Source: an uncultured Chlorobiaceae bacterium
Lineage (GTDB): Bacteria; Bacteroidota; Chlorobiia; Chlorobiales; Chlorobiaceae
Length of the DNA stretch: 64,000 nt
Assembly (NCBI GenBank): GCA_903994635.1
Contig: CAJEXQ010000005.1
Location: 1-64,000 of the forward strand
Direction of reading: 5' to 3'
Shown: piece by piece, positions 36,914 to 49,050 of the stretch
How the letters are laid out: each line of letters begins with the position of its first letter
How positions within the stretch are numbered: the stretch's first letter is position 1
Notes under the pieces: generated by a model
What the model saw: the letters and a program-made list of their open reading frames with translations, nothing else
Told to the model about the DNA's origin: nothing
Databases searched by the model: none
Made by a program: the position numbers and the translations under genes

Positions 36914-38125
36914 ATGAAGATTATCGATCGCTACATACTCAAAACGCATATTGGCCCTTTCTTGTTTGCCTTTATCACCCTCATTTTTGTTCTGATTCTC
37001 CAGTTCTTTACCACTTTTGCCGACCGTTTTATCGGCAAGGGCATTGGATTTTCTGCCATGGCCGAACTCATTCTACTCCAGTCAGCCTGGATGGTTGGTC
37101 TTGCCGCACCAATGGCGGCTCTTGTTGCTGTTGTTATGGCATTCGGTTCTTTGACCACCACTTCCGAGATGACTGTTTTCAGGGCATCCGGCATCTCTCT
37201 TTACCGTCTTATGATCCCTGTTCTTTGTGCAGCTCTTCTTCTTTCATTCCTGGTCGAACGGTTTAATAACATTGTGTTGCCCCAGGCGAACTATCATGCA
37301 AAATCGATGATGGTTGATATTGCAAGGTCAAAACCAGCTTTTGGATTGACGGAAAACGCTTTTTCAACCCTCATTGATGGTTATTCGATTTATGTCCGTA
37401 AAATTGACGACCGCACAAAAGAGCTTCAGGGCATTGTGATTTATGATGGTACCAGGCCGGGATACAGCACCATGGCGACTGCCGAAAAGGGAATTGTTGA
37501 TTTTAGCCATGATTACCAGTATCTGGTCATGACGCTGTATAATGGCGAGATTCATCAAACAGGCCAGCCGGATCACAAAAGCTACCGCAACATGAGCTTT
37601 GCAAAACACCGTTTTGTTTTTGAGTCATCAGGGTTTGGTTTTGTACGCTCTTCGGGTAAAGGAGCCCGTACCGACGATAGCGAGCTCTCGGCAAACGAAC
37701 TGCTTGGTGTTGGCAATGAATTCATGAAAAGGATTGTGGCATCTGAAAAACGCATTCAGATGCCGCTTGAAAAAACGGAACTCGATGGCGAACTTCAAAG
37801 CATCGCCGCCAACAAGAGCATGTATAACAGATATATGGCGGCTTATCATAAAAAATATGCACTCTCCCTTGCATGTTTCGTCTTTGTCATCGTTGGAGCG
37901 CCTCTTGGTGTTCTTGCGAGACGAGGCGGTTTTGGGGTAGGAGCTGCAGTATCACTTGTTTTTTTTATCTTTTACTGGATGCTCATGATTTCAGGTGAAA
38001 AGGTTGCCGAACGGGGAGTGGTTGATCCAATGATCGCTATGTGGATGGCCAACGTTGTTATGGTCGGTATAGGTCTTGGGCTTGTTGTCACCCTTTCTGG
38101 GGCAGTGTTTAATACCTCACGATAA
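36914..38125 (+). CDS. LptF/LptG (YjgP/YjgQ)-family permease
   Basis: 403 residues. Three N-terminal transmembrane helices (PFLFAFITLIFVLILQFF; the LAAPMAALVAVVMAFGSL block; LYRLMIPVLCAALLLSFLV), a periplasmic beta-jellyroll domain (about residues 130-290), and three C-terminal helices (YALSLACFVFVIVGAPLGVLARRGG near 315). It couples to LptB ATPase to extract lipopolysaccharide and push it along the Lpt bridge. F and G paralogues cannot be separated by eye. Confidence 0.9.
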   Translation: MKIIDRYILKTHIGPFLFAFITLIFVLILQFFTTFADRFIGKGIGFSAMAELILLQSAWMVGLAAPMAALVAVVMAFGSLTTTSEMTVFRASGISLYRLMIPVLCAALLLSFLVERFNNIVLPQANYHAKSMMVDIARSKPAFGLTENAFSTLIDGYSIYVRKIDDRTKELQGIVIYDGTRPGYSTMATAEKGIVDFSHDYQYLVMTLYNGEIHQTGQPDHKSYRNMSFAKHRFVFESSGFGFVRSSGKGARTDDSELSANELLGVGNEFMKRIVASEKRIQMPLEKTELDGELQSIAANKSMYNRYMAAYHKKYALSLACFVFVIVGAPLGVLARRGGFGVGAAVSLVFFIFYWMLMISGEKVAERGVVDPMIAMWMANVVMVGIGLGLVVTLSGAVFNTSR

Positions 38126-38137
38126 GATGCAGAGGGG

Positions 38138-38530
38138 TCAGATGCAGCTTTTTTCCTCTCCAATTTTTTTATAACCGCAGCAAAGTTCCTTTTTTACACC
38201 ATTTTCATCAAGACAGACAAAGGTGATATTGGTACTGAAAGCCAGAATCCGTTCACCACTCTCAATACTTTTCTTGTAGACCTGAACGGTGTACTCAATC
38301 GACGTGTGCCCGATTTTGTTCTTTTCAGTCACAAAACAGAGGATAGAGCCACCCCGAATGCTTTTTTTGAACTCCACCTTGTTCATTCCCACGGTAACAA
38401 AGTTGCAGCCAGGATAATCAAGCGAAACGGTGATATAGCCGACCTCATCAATCCATTTCAGCAGGTTCCCGCCAAACAGAAAGCCGTAATGGTTCAGATG
38501 CTCCGGTAAAACAAGTTTATACGTTTCCAT
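38138..38530 (-). CDS. Hotdog-fold acyl-CoA thioesterase (YciA/BFIT type)
   Basis: 130 residues from ATG 38530 ([21 protein letters not shown]). The [23 protein letters not shown] motif is the catalytic signature of hexameric hotdog acyl-CoA thioesterases. It hydrolyses acyl-CoA to the free acid. The upstream in-frame extension to 38566 lacks any family feature. Confidence 0.85.
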   Translation of the reverse strand: METYKLVLPEHLNHYGFLFGGNLLKWIDEVGYITVSLDYPGCNFVTVGMNKVEFKKSIRGGSILCFVTEKNKIGHTSIEYTVQVYKKSIESGERILAFSTNITFVCLDENGVKKELCCGYKKIGEEKSCI

Positions 38531-38707
38531 AATAAAAAATGTGAATAAGGTTGAGTAGCGAATCACTGCAACTTACAAAAAAACAAACAAAAACAGTCAC
38601 TCTTTGCTGCCCAAAAAGCCCAAAAAAGCACAGCACAATGTGGTTCTGTCAATCTGCCATGCCTACGGCATTGAAGAAATAAGGGAGGATACAGCGTCAT
38701 ATCATGA

Positions 38708-38741
38708 ATTCAATCCCCGTCGGGGTGGCATGTTGGTAGGG
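38708..38741. repeat. Short dispersed hairpin repeat (CCCCGTCGGGG core)
   Basis: CCCCGTCGGGG at 38715-38725 is a near-perfect palindrome flanked by TTCAAT and TGGCATGTTGGTAGG. Strings of this kind, often CCCGTCGGGATGGCATG, are scattered in genomes of this and neighbouring phyla (recalled, unverified). The rest of the 305-bp spacer 38531-38835 shows no gene. Confidence 0.4.
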
Positions 38742-38835
38742 TGTTTGCTGTCGCGTATCTCTTTTTTCGGGGTGTTGAAAATGAAAATGTATTATATTGG
38801 AAGCCATGTATCCAGATTAAAACGAGGGAGAGTTT

Positions 38836-41159
<2,324 letters not shown>

Positions 41160-41172
41160 TCACCAATCAGTT

Positions 41173-42048
41173 ATGCATTCCGAAAAGGTTTTGATAGCGC
41201 TCATTCAAATGTCATGCCAGAGTGAACCGTCTGAAAATCTTGCAAAAGCGTGTCGAAAAATAAGGGAGGCTGCCACACAGGGCGCCCGGATTATCTCCCT
41301 GCAGGAGCTTTTTACTTCCCGCTATTTTTGCCAGACGGAGGATTATGAGGCGTTCGATCTTGCCGAACAGGTGCCTGGTTCATCAACACTGGTGATGCAG
41401 GAGCTTGCCCGTGAGCTGGAGGTGGTTATTGTCGCCTCCTTGTTTGAAAAAAGGGCAAGAGGCTTGTACCACAATACTGCTGTTGTGCTTGATGCTGACG
41501 GGAGCTACCTCGGCAAGTACCGCAAAATGCACATTCCTGACGATCCCGGGTTTTATGAGAAGTTTTATTTTACACCCGGTGATCTTGGTTACAAGGTCTT
41601 CAAAACCCGTTACGCAACTATTGGTGTGCTGATTTGCTGGGATCAGTGGTACCCTGAAGCTGCACGGTTGACCGCTCTCAAGGGTGCAGAAATTCTCTTC
41701 TATCCAACAGCAATCGGATGGGCAGCCGACGAACATTCAACGGAGGTGCGTCGTTTGCAGCAGGAGGCGTGGATAACCATACAACGGAGCCATGCTATTG
41801 CCAACGGAGTTTTTGTTGCTGCGGCCAACAGGGTTGGGACAGAGGATGAGCTGGAGTTCTGGGGCAACAGTTTTATCTGTGATCCCTTCGGCCAGATTAT
41901 TCAGGAGGCCGCCCATCAGGATGAAGCCATTGTTGTTGCCGAGTGTGACCGGAGTCGTATAGGGTTTTATCGCTCGCACTGGCCCTTTTTGCGCGATCGG
42001 CGTATTGAAACATATAGTGAGTTGCAGAAACGGTTTCTTGACGAATAA
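41173..42048 (+). CDS. aguB: N-carbamoylputrescine amidase
   Basis: 291 residues from ATG 41173 (MHSEKVLIALIQMSC). The nitrilase-family triad is visible: Glu in LQELFTSRYFC, Lys in LGKYRKMHIPD, and Cys in VLICWDQWYPE. Continuation GADEHSTEVRRLQQEAWITIQRSHAIANG matches plant/bacterial AguB. It converts N-carbamoylputrescine to putrescine. Its partner agmatine deiminase lies two genes downstream. Confidence 0.92.
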   Translation: MHSEKVLIALIQMSCQSEPSENLAKACRKIREAATQGARIISLQELFTSRYFCQTEDYEAFDLAEQVPGSSTLVMQELARELEVVIVASLFEKRARGLYHNTAVVLDADGSYLGKYRKMHIPDDPGFYEKFYFTPGDLGYKVFKTRYATIGVLICWDQWYPEAARLTALKGAEILFYPTAIGWAADEHSTEVRRLQQEAWITIQRSHAIANGVFVAAANRVGTEDELEFWGNSFICDPFGQIIQEAAHQDEAIVVAECDRSRIGFYRSHWPFLRDRRIETYSELQKRFLDE

Positions 42049-42101
42049 CCTGCAACGAGAAGCCCCTTGCTGGTGCTCTTTTCCAACTTATATCTTCTTT
42101 C

Positions 42102-43364
42102 ATGAATCTCTTTGGCGCAGTTGTTTTTATTACCCTGCTCATTACCTTTATTGTAAAACTTGTTTCGGAACTGCTGAATCTTAAATCGGCTGCGGCCGGA
42201 GTTCCTCAGGAGTTTGCAGGACTTTTTGATGAAGAGGCCTACAAAAAATCTGGTGAGTACCTTGGCGCTACAACCCACCTTTCACTTATCACCTCAGCGG
42301 TTGATCTTGGTTTTCTACTTTTTTTCTGGTTTTCAGGAGGTTTCAATCTGCTCGATCAGTTTTTGAAAGGGTATGGTTTTAATCCAATTGTGACGGGGGT
42401 TTTCTATATCGTTTCTTTGCTGCTGATGCAGTCGTTGATCGATATCCCCTTCAGCGTCTACAAAACCTTTGTCATCGAGGAAAGATTCGGTTTCAATAAA
42501 ACCACTCAGTCTGTATTTGTGACGGATCTTCTGAAAACCCTCTTTCTGACAGCTTTGCTTGGTACCCCATTGCTTGCAGGGGTGCTCTGGTTTTTTGAGA
42601 CCACCGGATCGCTGGCTTGGCTCTGGGCCTGGGGCGGGGTGACTATCGTCACTTTGTTGCTTCAGTATATTGCTCCGACCTGGATTATGCCTCTTTTCAA
42701 CAAGTTTGTACCCCTTGAAGAGGGAGAGCTGAAGAGTGCGATCATGCAGTATGCCGGAACGGTTCATTTCCCACTCTCCGGAGTTTATGTGCTTGATGGT
42801 TCAAAGCGTTCAGCGAAAGCCAATGCTTTTTTTACAGGTTTCGGAAAACGCAAGAGAATAGCGCTTTTCGATACGCTCATCTCTGCTCATACGGTTCAGG
42901 AGCTGGTTGCCGTACTCGCTCATGAAATAGGTCACTTCAAGAAAAAGCATATTATTATTAACATGGTCTTGAGTCTTCTCAATCTTGGTGCTCTCTTTTT
43001 TCTTCTCTCCCTTTTTATGAAGAACCGCCTGCTTTTTGATGCCTTTTACATGAAGGATCTTTCAGTCTATGGGAGCCTGATCTTTTTTTCCCTGCTCTAT
43101 ACCCCTGTTGAGTGGATTCTCTCTGTTTTTATGCAGGCACTATCAAGAAAGCATGAATATGAAGCAGATGCTTATGCCGTATCAACCTTTGAGCAGGGTT
43201 CAGTGCTGGCTGATGCCCTGAAAAAGTTGTCGCGCAACAATCTCTCAAATCTGACACCGCATCCCCTCTATGTTTTTTTGAACTATTCTCATCCGCCACT
43301 CTTGCAACGCATTATGCGCATCAGGGAGCATGTTGCGGGGGTTAATCAAACATTTGTCTTATGA
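42102..43364 (+). CDS. Ste24-like M48 CAAX-type prenyl protease
   Basis: 420 residues with six to seven transmembrane helices, zinc motif H274-E-I-G-H278 in VLAHEIGHFKKKH, and the third ligand region SRKHEYEADAYAV. The Ste24 N-terminal half (SVYKTFVIEERFGFNKTT) is complete. It is a membrane-embedded intramembrane-chamber metalloprotease, possibly for membrane protein quality control. Its stop overlaps the agmatine deiminase start (ATGA), placing it inside the polyamine operon. Confidence 0.93.
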   Translation: MNLFGAVVFITLLITFIVKLVSELLNLKSAAAGVPQEFAGLFDEEAYKKSGEYLGATTHLSLITSAVDLGFLLFFWFSGGFNLLDQFLKGYGFNPIVTGVFYIVSLLLMQSLIDIPFSVYKTFVIEERFGFNKTTQSVFVTDLLKTLFLTALLGTPLLAGVLWFFETTGSLAWLWAWGGVTIVTLLLQYIAPTWIMPLFNKFVPLEEGELKSAIMQYAGTVHFPLSGVYVLDGSKRSAKANAFFTGFGKRKRIALFDTLISAHTVQELVAVLAHEIGHFKKKHIIINMVLSLLNLGALFFLLSLFMKNRLLFDAFYMKDLSVYGSLIFFSLLYTPVEWILSVFMQALSRKHEYEADAYAVSTFEQGSVLADALKKLSRNNLSNLTPHPLYVFLNYSHPPLLQRIMRIREHVAGVNQTFVL

Positions 43365-44404
43365 GTGAACCTGCTTATTATATGCCTCCGGAGTGGGCTT
43401 TTCACAAAGCAACCTGGTTGTCATGGCCACACAGGCTTGAAACTTGGCCGGGAAAAATTGGTCCGATTCCGGCTGTGTTTGTTGAGATTGCCGCCTGGCT
43501 GAGCTCTTCAGAGGAGGTGCATATCAATGTGCTCAATGAAGCGATGGAGCTGGAGGTGTTTGCGCGGTTTCAAAATTCACCTCATAATCATCTTCGGATG
43601 GAGCGCATTTTTCTGCATCGTATTCCAACCAACGACGCTTGGTGCCGCGATCATGGGCCGAACTACGTTTTTCGTCAGAGAGATGGGTTGCGTGAAAAAG
43701 TGATCATGAACTGGCAGTACAATGCCTGGGGCGAAAAATATAAAACTTATCATGAGGATAATGCGGTGCCCGAAAAGATTGCCGCTTTGCAACATTTGCC
43801 TCTGGTCGCACCCGGTATGGTTCTTGAGGGTGGCTCTATCGATGTCAACGGAAAAGGGCTACTGTTGACAAGCGAGGCATGCCTGTTGAACCCCAATCGC
43901 AACCCGTCAATGAATCGGGAGCAGATTGAAGAGAAGCTTCGGCGATATCTTGGTATAAGTAAAGTGCTCTGGCTCGGTGACGGAATAGTTGGTGACGATA
44001 CCGACGGGCATGTAGACGATATGGCCCGTTTTGTTAGTGAATCGACGGTTGTTATTGCCGTCGAGGATAACCCTCTCGACGAGAATTATGCCCCGCTGCA
44101 TGAGAACTATGAGAGGCTGAAACGGTGCACCGACCTTAACGGTAATCCACTGAAGGTTGTTACACTGCCCATGCCGGTGGCTGTTTTTCACGACGGATGC
44201 CGCCTGCCAGCAAGCTATGCCAATTTCTATATCGCCAATACGGTGGTTCTTGTTCCCACCTACCGCTGCTCGCAAGACCAGAAGGCTATAGATATTTTGC
44301 AGGAATTTTTTCCGGAGAGGAGAGTCGTCGGAGTCGATTGTATCGACCTTGTCTGGGGCCTTGGGGCTATTCACTGCATTACGCATGAAGAGCCTGAGCT
44401 GTAA
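43361..44404 (+). CDS. aguA: Agmatine deiminase (PPAD family)
   Basis: 347 residues. The guanidino-modifying motifs are NDAWCRDHGPNYVF, GMVLEGGSIDVNGKG, the GDDTDGHVDDMARF block with the catalytic His/Asp, and the C-terminal catalytic Cys in WGLGAIHCITHEEP. It converts agmatine to N-carbamoylputrescine, the substrate of the aguB product upstream. Confidence 0.93.
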   Translation: MSEPAYYMPPEWAFHKATWLSWPHRLETWPGKIGPIPAVFVEIAAWLSSSEEVHINVLNEAMELEVFARFQNSPHNHLRMERIFLHRIPTNDAWCRDHGPNYVFRQRDGLREKVIMNWQYNAWGEKYKTYHEDNAVPEKIAALQHLPLVAPGMVLEGGSIDVNGKGLLLTSEACLLNPNRNPSMNREQIEEKLRRYLGISKVLWLGDGIVGDDTDGHVDDMARFVSESTVVIAVEDNPLDENYAPLHENYERLKRCTDLNGNPLKVVTLPMPVAVFHDGCRLPASYANFYIANTVVLVPTYRCSQDQKAIDILQEFFPERRVVGVDCIDLVWGLGAIHCITHEEPEL

Positions 44405-44438
44405 TCCTGGAGGCTATTTCTTTTTTCATGCTAAAATG

Positions 44439-44466
44439 ACAAAAGCGGCCTTATGACCGCTTTTGT
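44439..44466. terminator. Bidirectional terminator between aguA and mdh
   Basis: ACAAAAGCGG (44439-44448) pairs perfectly with CCGCTTTTGT (44457-44466) around an 8-nt loop. A and T runs lie within the stem ends. It lies between two convergent genes. Confidence 0.8.
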
Positions 44467-44483
44467 GAGGTTCTGACGAAAAA

Positions 44484-45798
<1,315 letters not shown>

Positions 45799-45832
45799 AA
45801 CTGAAAATTAACTGTTAGATAATCTTTGATTT

Positions 45833-46126
45833 TTATGAGAGCGCAACAACCTCAATCTGGGTCATCTGCTGACGGTGTCCGTTTCGTACCTGATAACGTT
45901 TCCTCCGTTTTTTCTTGAACACGATCACCTTGGTATCCTTGACATGGCCAAGGACTTTTGCCTGGATACTGCCTTCTGCATTCAGGGTAGTATTTTCTCC
46001 GTCAATCTGTGCCAGAGTTTGAATTGCAAAGGTGTCGCCAATTGCAGCTTTTTGTCTTGGGACGAAGAGCGTATCCCCTTGTCTTACCAGATATTGTTTG
46101 TCGGAAATCTTGATCAGCGCCTGCAT
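45833..46126 (-). CDS. rplU: 50S ribosomal protein L21
   Basis: 97 residues beginning MQALIKISDKQYLVRQGD, with the C-terminal signature VFKKKRRKRYQVRNGHRQ for 23S rRNA binding. First gene of the L21-L27 operon; it has a promoter at 46155-46184. Confidence 0.97.
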   Translation of the reverse strand: MQALIKISDKQYLVRQGDTLFVPRQKAAIGDTFAIQTLAQIDGENTTLNAEGSIQAKVLGHVKDTKVIVFKKKRRKRYQVRNGHRQQMTQIEVVALS

Positions 46127-46154
46127 TACAGATATATTTTAGTGATAAAGGGCT

Positions 46155-46184
46155 GAAAGATAACATTAATTCCTTTACTATCAA
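46155..46184 (-). promoter_or_regulatory. rplU-rpmA promoter (Chlorobiota type)
   Basis: On the minus strand, TTG (46184-46182) in TTTTG is followed after 19 nt by TATCTTTC (46162-46155). This is the same arrangement as before metK. Confidence 0.55.
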
Positions 46185-46313
46185 AACTATTGGCAACGAG
46201 ATAAAGGAGTCGTTCCCGCTCTTGTTTATTAGTGTGCGCTGAAGTAGCTTCTTTTTTGCGAAAGGGGGCGGGATTGTCGCGCTCTTAAGGATTTATTAAC
46301 TGATGATCATACC

Positions 46314-48932
46314 ATGAGCAAAGCAGAGGGTACCACCCAGAAAGAGCACTCCCCAATGATGCGGCAGTATCTGGAGGTCAAGGAGCGGTATCCCGATTTT
46401 CTGCTGCTTTTCAGGGTTGGCGATTTTTACGAAACCTTTTTTGACGATGCCGTCACGGTCGCAACCGCATTGAACATTGTGCTCACCAAGCGCACCGTCG
46501 ATATACCCATGGCAGGCTTTCCCCACCATGCCAGCGAAGGGTACATTGCCAAACTGGTGAAAAAAGGGTTCAAGGTGGCGGTCTGCGATCAGGTTGAAGA
46601 CCCCGCCGATGCCAAAGGAATTGTTCGCCGTGAAATCACCGACATTATTACTCCGGGTGTCACCTACAGCGACAAGCTGCTTGACGACCGGCACAACAAC
46701 TACCTCTCGGCTGTGGCTTATGTCAAAGAGGGGAGAACGCTGCTTGCCGGAGTGGCCTTTATTGATGTCACCACGGCTGAATTCAAAATTGCCTCATTGC
46801 GCCCCGAAGAGCTCAAGGATTTTCTTCTGTCACTTCACCCTTCGGAAATACTTGTCTCCTCCGCCGAGAGAGAGCGTGCTGAACTTCTGAAAAAAGCGCT
46901 GCCGCCGGAGACGCTGGTGACGGAGGTTGAGTCGTGGATGTTCAGTGAAGAGCAGGCGCAGGAGGTGCTGTCGCGGCAGTTCAAGACCCACTCGCTGAAG
47001 GGTTTCGGCATTGAGGGCAACCGTGCTGGCAGGGTGGCGGCTGGCGTTGTGCTCCAGTATCTTGAGGAGACGCGGCAGAATCGCCTTCACTACATTACCC
47101 GTATCGGGGAGCTGCACAATGCCGAGTACATGACGCTCGATCAGCAGACCAAGAGAAATCTTGAGATTATCTCCTCCATGCAGGATGGCACACTGAACGG
47201 AAGCCTGCTTCAGGTGATGGATCGCACCCGCAATCCCATGGGCGCAAGGTTGATCCGCCGCTGGCTTCAGCGACCGCTGAAACGGGTTGATGAGATCCGG
47301 CTGCGCCTCGATGCCGTTGGGGAGCTGACCGAGAACCGGGCATTGCGGGAGGGGCTCAGCGAGCAGATGTCGGCCATCAACGATCTTGAACGCTCGCTTG
47401 CCCGTATTGCTACGTTTCGCACCATTCCACGGGAGGTTCGCCAGCTTGGTCTCTCGCTCTCTGCCATTCCGAAGATTCAGGAGCTGCTGCATCAGGCTGG
47501 TTCGGCCCGGCTGGGTTCGCTTGCTTTTACATTGCAGCCGCTGCCGGAGCTTGCAGCCCGCATTGAGGAGGCGATTGATCCCGAATCTGGTGCCTCCATG
47601 CGTGATGGCGGCTACATCTGCGCTGGCTATAACGCCGAGCTTGATGATCTCCGCTCCGTTGCCTCGACCGCCAAAGACCGGCTTTTGCAGATTCAGCAGG
47701 AGGAGCGGGCCGCCACCACCATCTCGTCGCTCAAGGTGAGTTTCAACAAGGTGTTTGGATACTACATCGAAATCAGCCGTGCCAACAGCGACAAGGTTCC
47801 CGCCTATTACGAGAAGAAACAGACCCTTGTCAACGCCGAGCGCTACACCATTCCGGCCCTGAAAGAGTATGAGGAGAAGATTCTCAATGCCGAAGAGAAA
47901 AGCCTGGTGCTCGAAGCGCAGCTCTTTCACGACCTCTGCCTTCTCATTGCCGAGCAGGCATCAGGAATACAGGAAAACGCCGCACTCATCGCTGAAATTG
48001 ATTCGCTCTGCTCCTTTGCCCTCTCTGCTGTCGAATACGGCTACTGCAAACCGGAGATCATGGAGCACGAAAAGCTCTTCATTGTCGGTGGCCGCCATCC
48101 CGTGCTCGAAAGGATGATGAGCGTTGAGGAGCCTTATGTGCCGAATGACTGTCACTTCGACGAGAAGCAGAAGATGCTGATGATTACCGGCCCCAATATG
48201 GCGGGTAAAAGCTCCTTTTTGCGTCAGGTGGGGCTGATTGTGCTGCTGGCGCAGGCGGGGAGTTTTGTTCCGGCGGAGCGGGCGGAGATCGGGCTGGTTG
48301 ACCGCATCTTCACCCGGGTCGGCGCTTCCGACAACCTTGCCTCCGGTGAGAGCACTTTTCTTGTTGAGATGAATGAGGCGGCCAGCATTCTCAACAATGC
48401 CACCTCCAGAAGCCTGTTGCTGCTGGATGAGATAGGGCGGGGAACCAGCACCTTCGACGGCATGTCCATTGCCTGGTCAATGAGCGAATATATCTGCCGT
48501 TCAATTGGTGCCAAGACACTCTTTGCCACCCATTACCATGAACTTGCCGAACTGGAGAGCCGCCTGCCGGGGGTAGTGAACTACAACGCCACTGTCGTTG
48601 AGACTGCCGACAAAGTGATTTTTCTGCGCAAGATTGTCCGTGGCTCCACCGACAACAGCTACGGCATTGAGGTGGCTAAAATGGCGGGAATGCCGGTGGA
48701 GGTGATTACCCGCGCCAAAGAGATTCTGGCGGGGATGGAGAAGCGCGATATCGAAATTCCCCCGAACCGTCCACCCAAAATCAAAAGTATGCAGATCAGC
48801 CTGTTTGAAGAGGCCGACAACCAGCTTCGCAAAGCCGTTGAGTCGCTTGATCTCGACCGGCTCACCCCGCTGGATGCCCTGCTGGAGCTGAAAAAGCTGC
48901 AGGAGATGGCCCGGAACGGGGGTGGCTATTGA
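46314..48932 (+). CDS. mutS: DNA mismatch repair protein MutS
   Basis: 872 residues, complete. Mismatch-binding domain I with the [11 protein letters not shown] motif (Phe-x-Glu wedge), connector and lever domains, and the C-terminal ATPase with Walker A G626-PNMAGKS633, [12 protein letters not shown] (Walker B/signature) and [11 protein letters not shown]. The C-terminal tail has a beta-clamp-type motif QISLFEE. It recognises mismatches and recruits MutL. Its last 150 codons are duplicated at 59803-60263. Confidence 0.98.
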   Translation: MSKAEGTTQKEHSPMMRQYLEVKERYPDFLLLFRVGDFYETFFDDAVTVATALNIVLTKRTVDIPMAGFPHHASEGYIAKLVKKGFKVAVCDQVEDPADAKGIVRREITDIITPGVTYSDKLLDDRHNNYLSAVAYVKEGRTLLAGVAFIDVTTAEFKIASLRPEELKDFLLSLHPSEILVSSAERERAELLKKALPPETLVTEVESWMFSEEQAQEVLSRQFKTHSLKGFGIEGNRAGRVAAGVVLQYLEETRQNRLHYITRIGELHNAEYMTLDQQTKRNLEIISSMQDGTLNGSLLQVMDRTRNPMGARLIRRWLQRPLKRVDEIRLRLDAVGELTENRALREGLSEQMSAINDLERSLARIATFRTIPREVRQLGLSLSAIPKIQELLHQAGSARLGSLAFTLQPLPELAARIEEAIDPESGASMRDGGYICAGYNAELDDLRSVASTAKDRLLQIQQEERAATTISSLKVSFNKVFGYYIEISRANSDKVPAYYEKKQTLVNAERYTIPALKEYEEKILNAEEKSLVLEAQLFHDLCLLIAEQASGIQENAALIAEIDSLCSFALSAVEYGYCKPEIMEHEKLFIVGGRHPVLERMMSVEEPYVPNDCHFDEKQKMLMITGPNMAGKSSFLRQVGLIVLLAQAGSFVPAERAEIGLVDRIFTRVGASDNLASGESTFLVEMNEAASILNNATSRSLLLLDEIGRGTSTFDGMSIAWSMSEYICRSIGAKTLFATHYHELAELESRLPGVVNYNATVVETADKVIFLRKIVRGSTDNSYGIEVAKMAGMPVEVITRAKEILAGMEKRDIEIPPNRPPKIKSMQISLFEEADNQLRKAVESLDLDRLTPLDALLELKKLQEMARNGGGY

Positions 48933-48969
48933 TGAATGATAGGTGATAAATGATGGATGATTATTGATT

Positions 48970-48997
48970 GTAGAGACAACGCTTGCGTTGTCTCTAC
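48970..48997. repeat. Perfect palindrome inserted between mutS and the radical SAM gene
   Basis: GTAGAGACAACGC (48970-48982) and GCGTTGTCTCTAC (48985-48997) form a 13-bp perfect stem with a TT loop. It looks like a small dispersed palindromic element. It is absent at the matching junction of the right-hand copy, where the two genes overlap by 1 nt (TGATG). Confidence 0.75.
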
Positions 48998-49017
48998 GAA
49001 AAAATTAAACGTTAGAT

Positions 49018-49038
49018 AAAGGCACACACGGTGCCTTT
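49018..49038 (+). promoter_or_regulatory. Hairpin just upstream of radical SAM copy 1
   Basis: AAAGGCAC (49018-49025) pairs with GTGCCTTT (49031-49038) around a 5-nt loop, ending 12 nt before the start codon. It has only T4, so it could be a weak terminator/attenuator for mutS or simply part of the inserted element. Confidence 0.45.
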
Positions 49039-49050
49039 TACAGGAAATAT

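Noticed and set aside
46830-47930. Long open frame (over 360 codons) on the minus strand within mutS
   Set aside because: It lies wholly antisense to a clear full-length mutS, has no recognisable domain, and arises from GC-biased codon use of the real gene. The same holds for antisense frames of about 360 codons inside both radical SAM genes (49132-50226 and 60374-61444).
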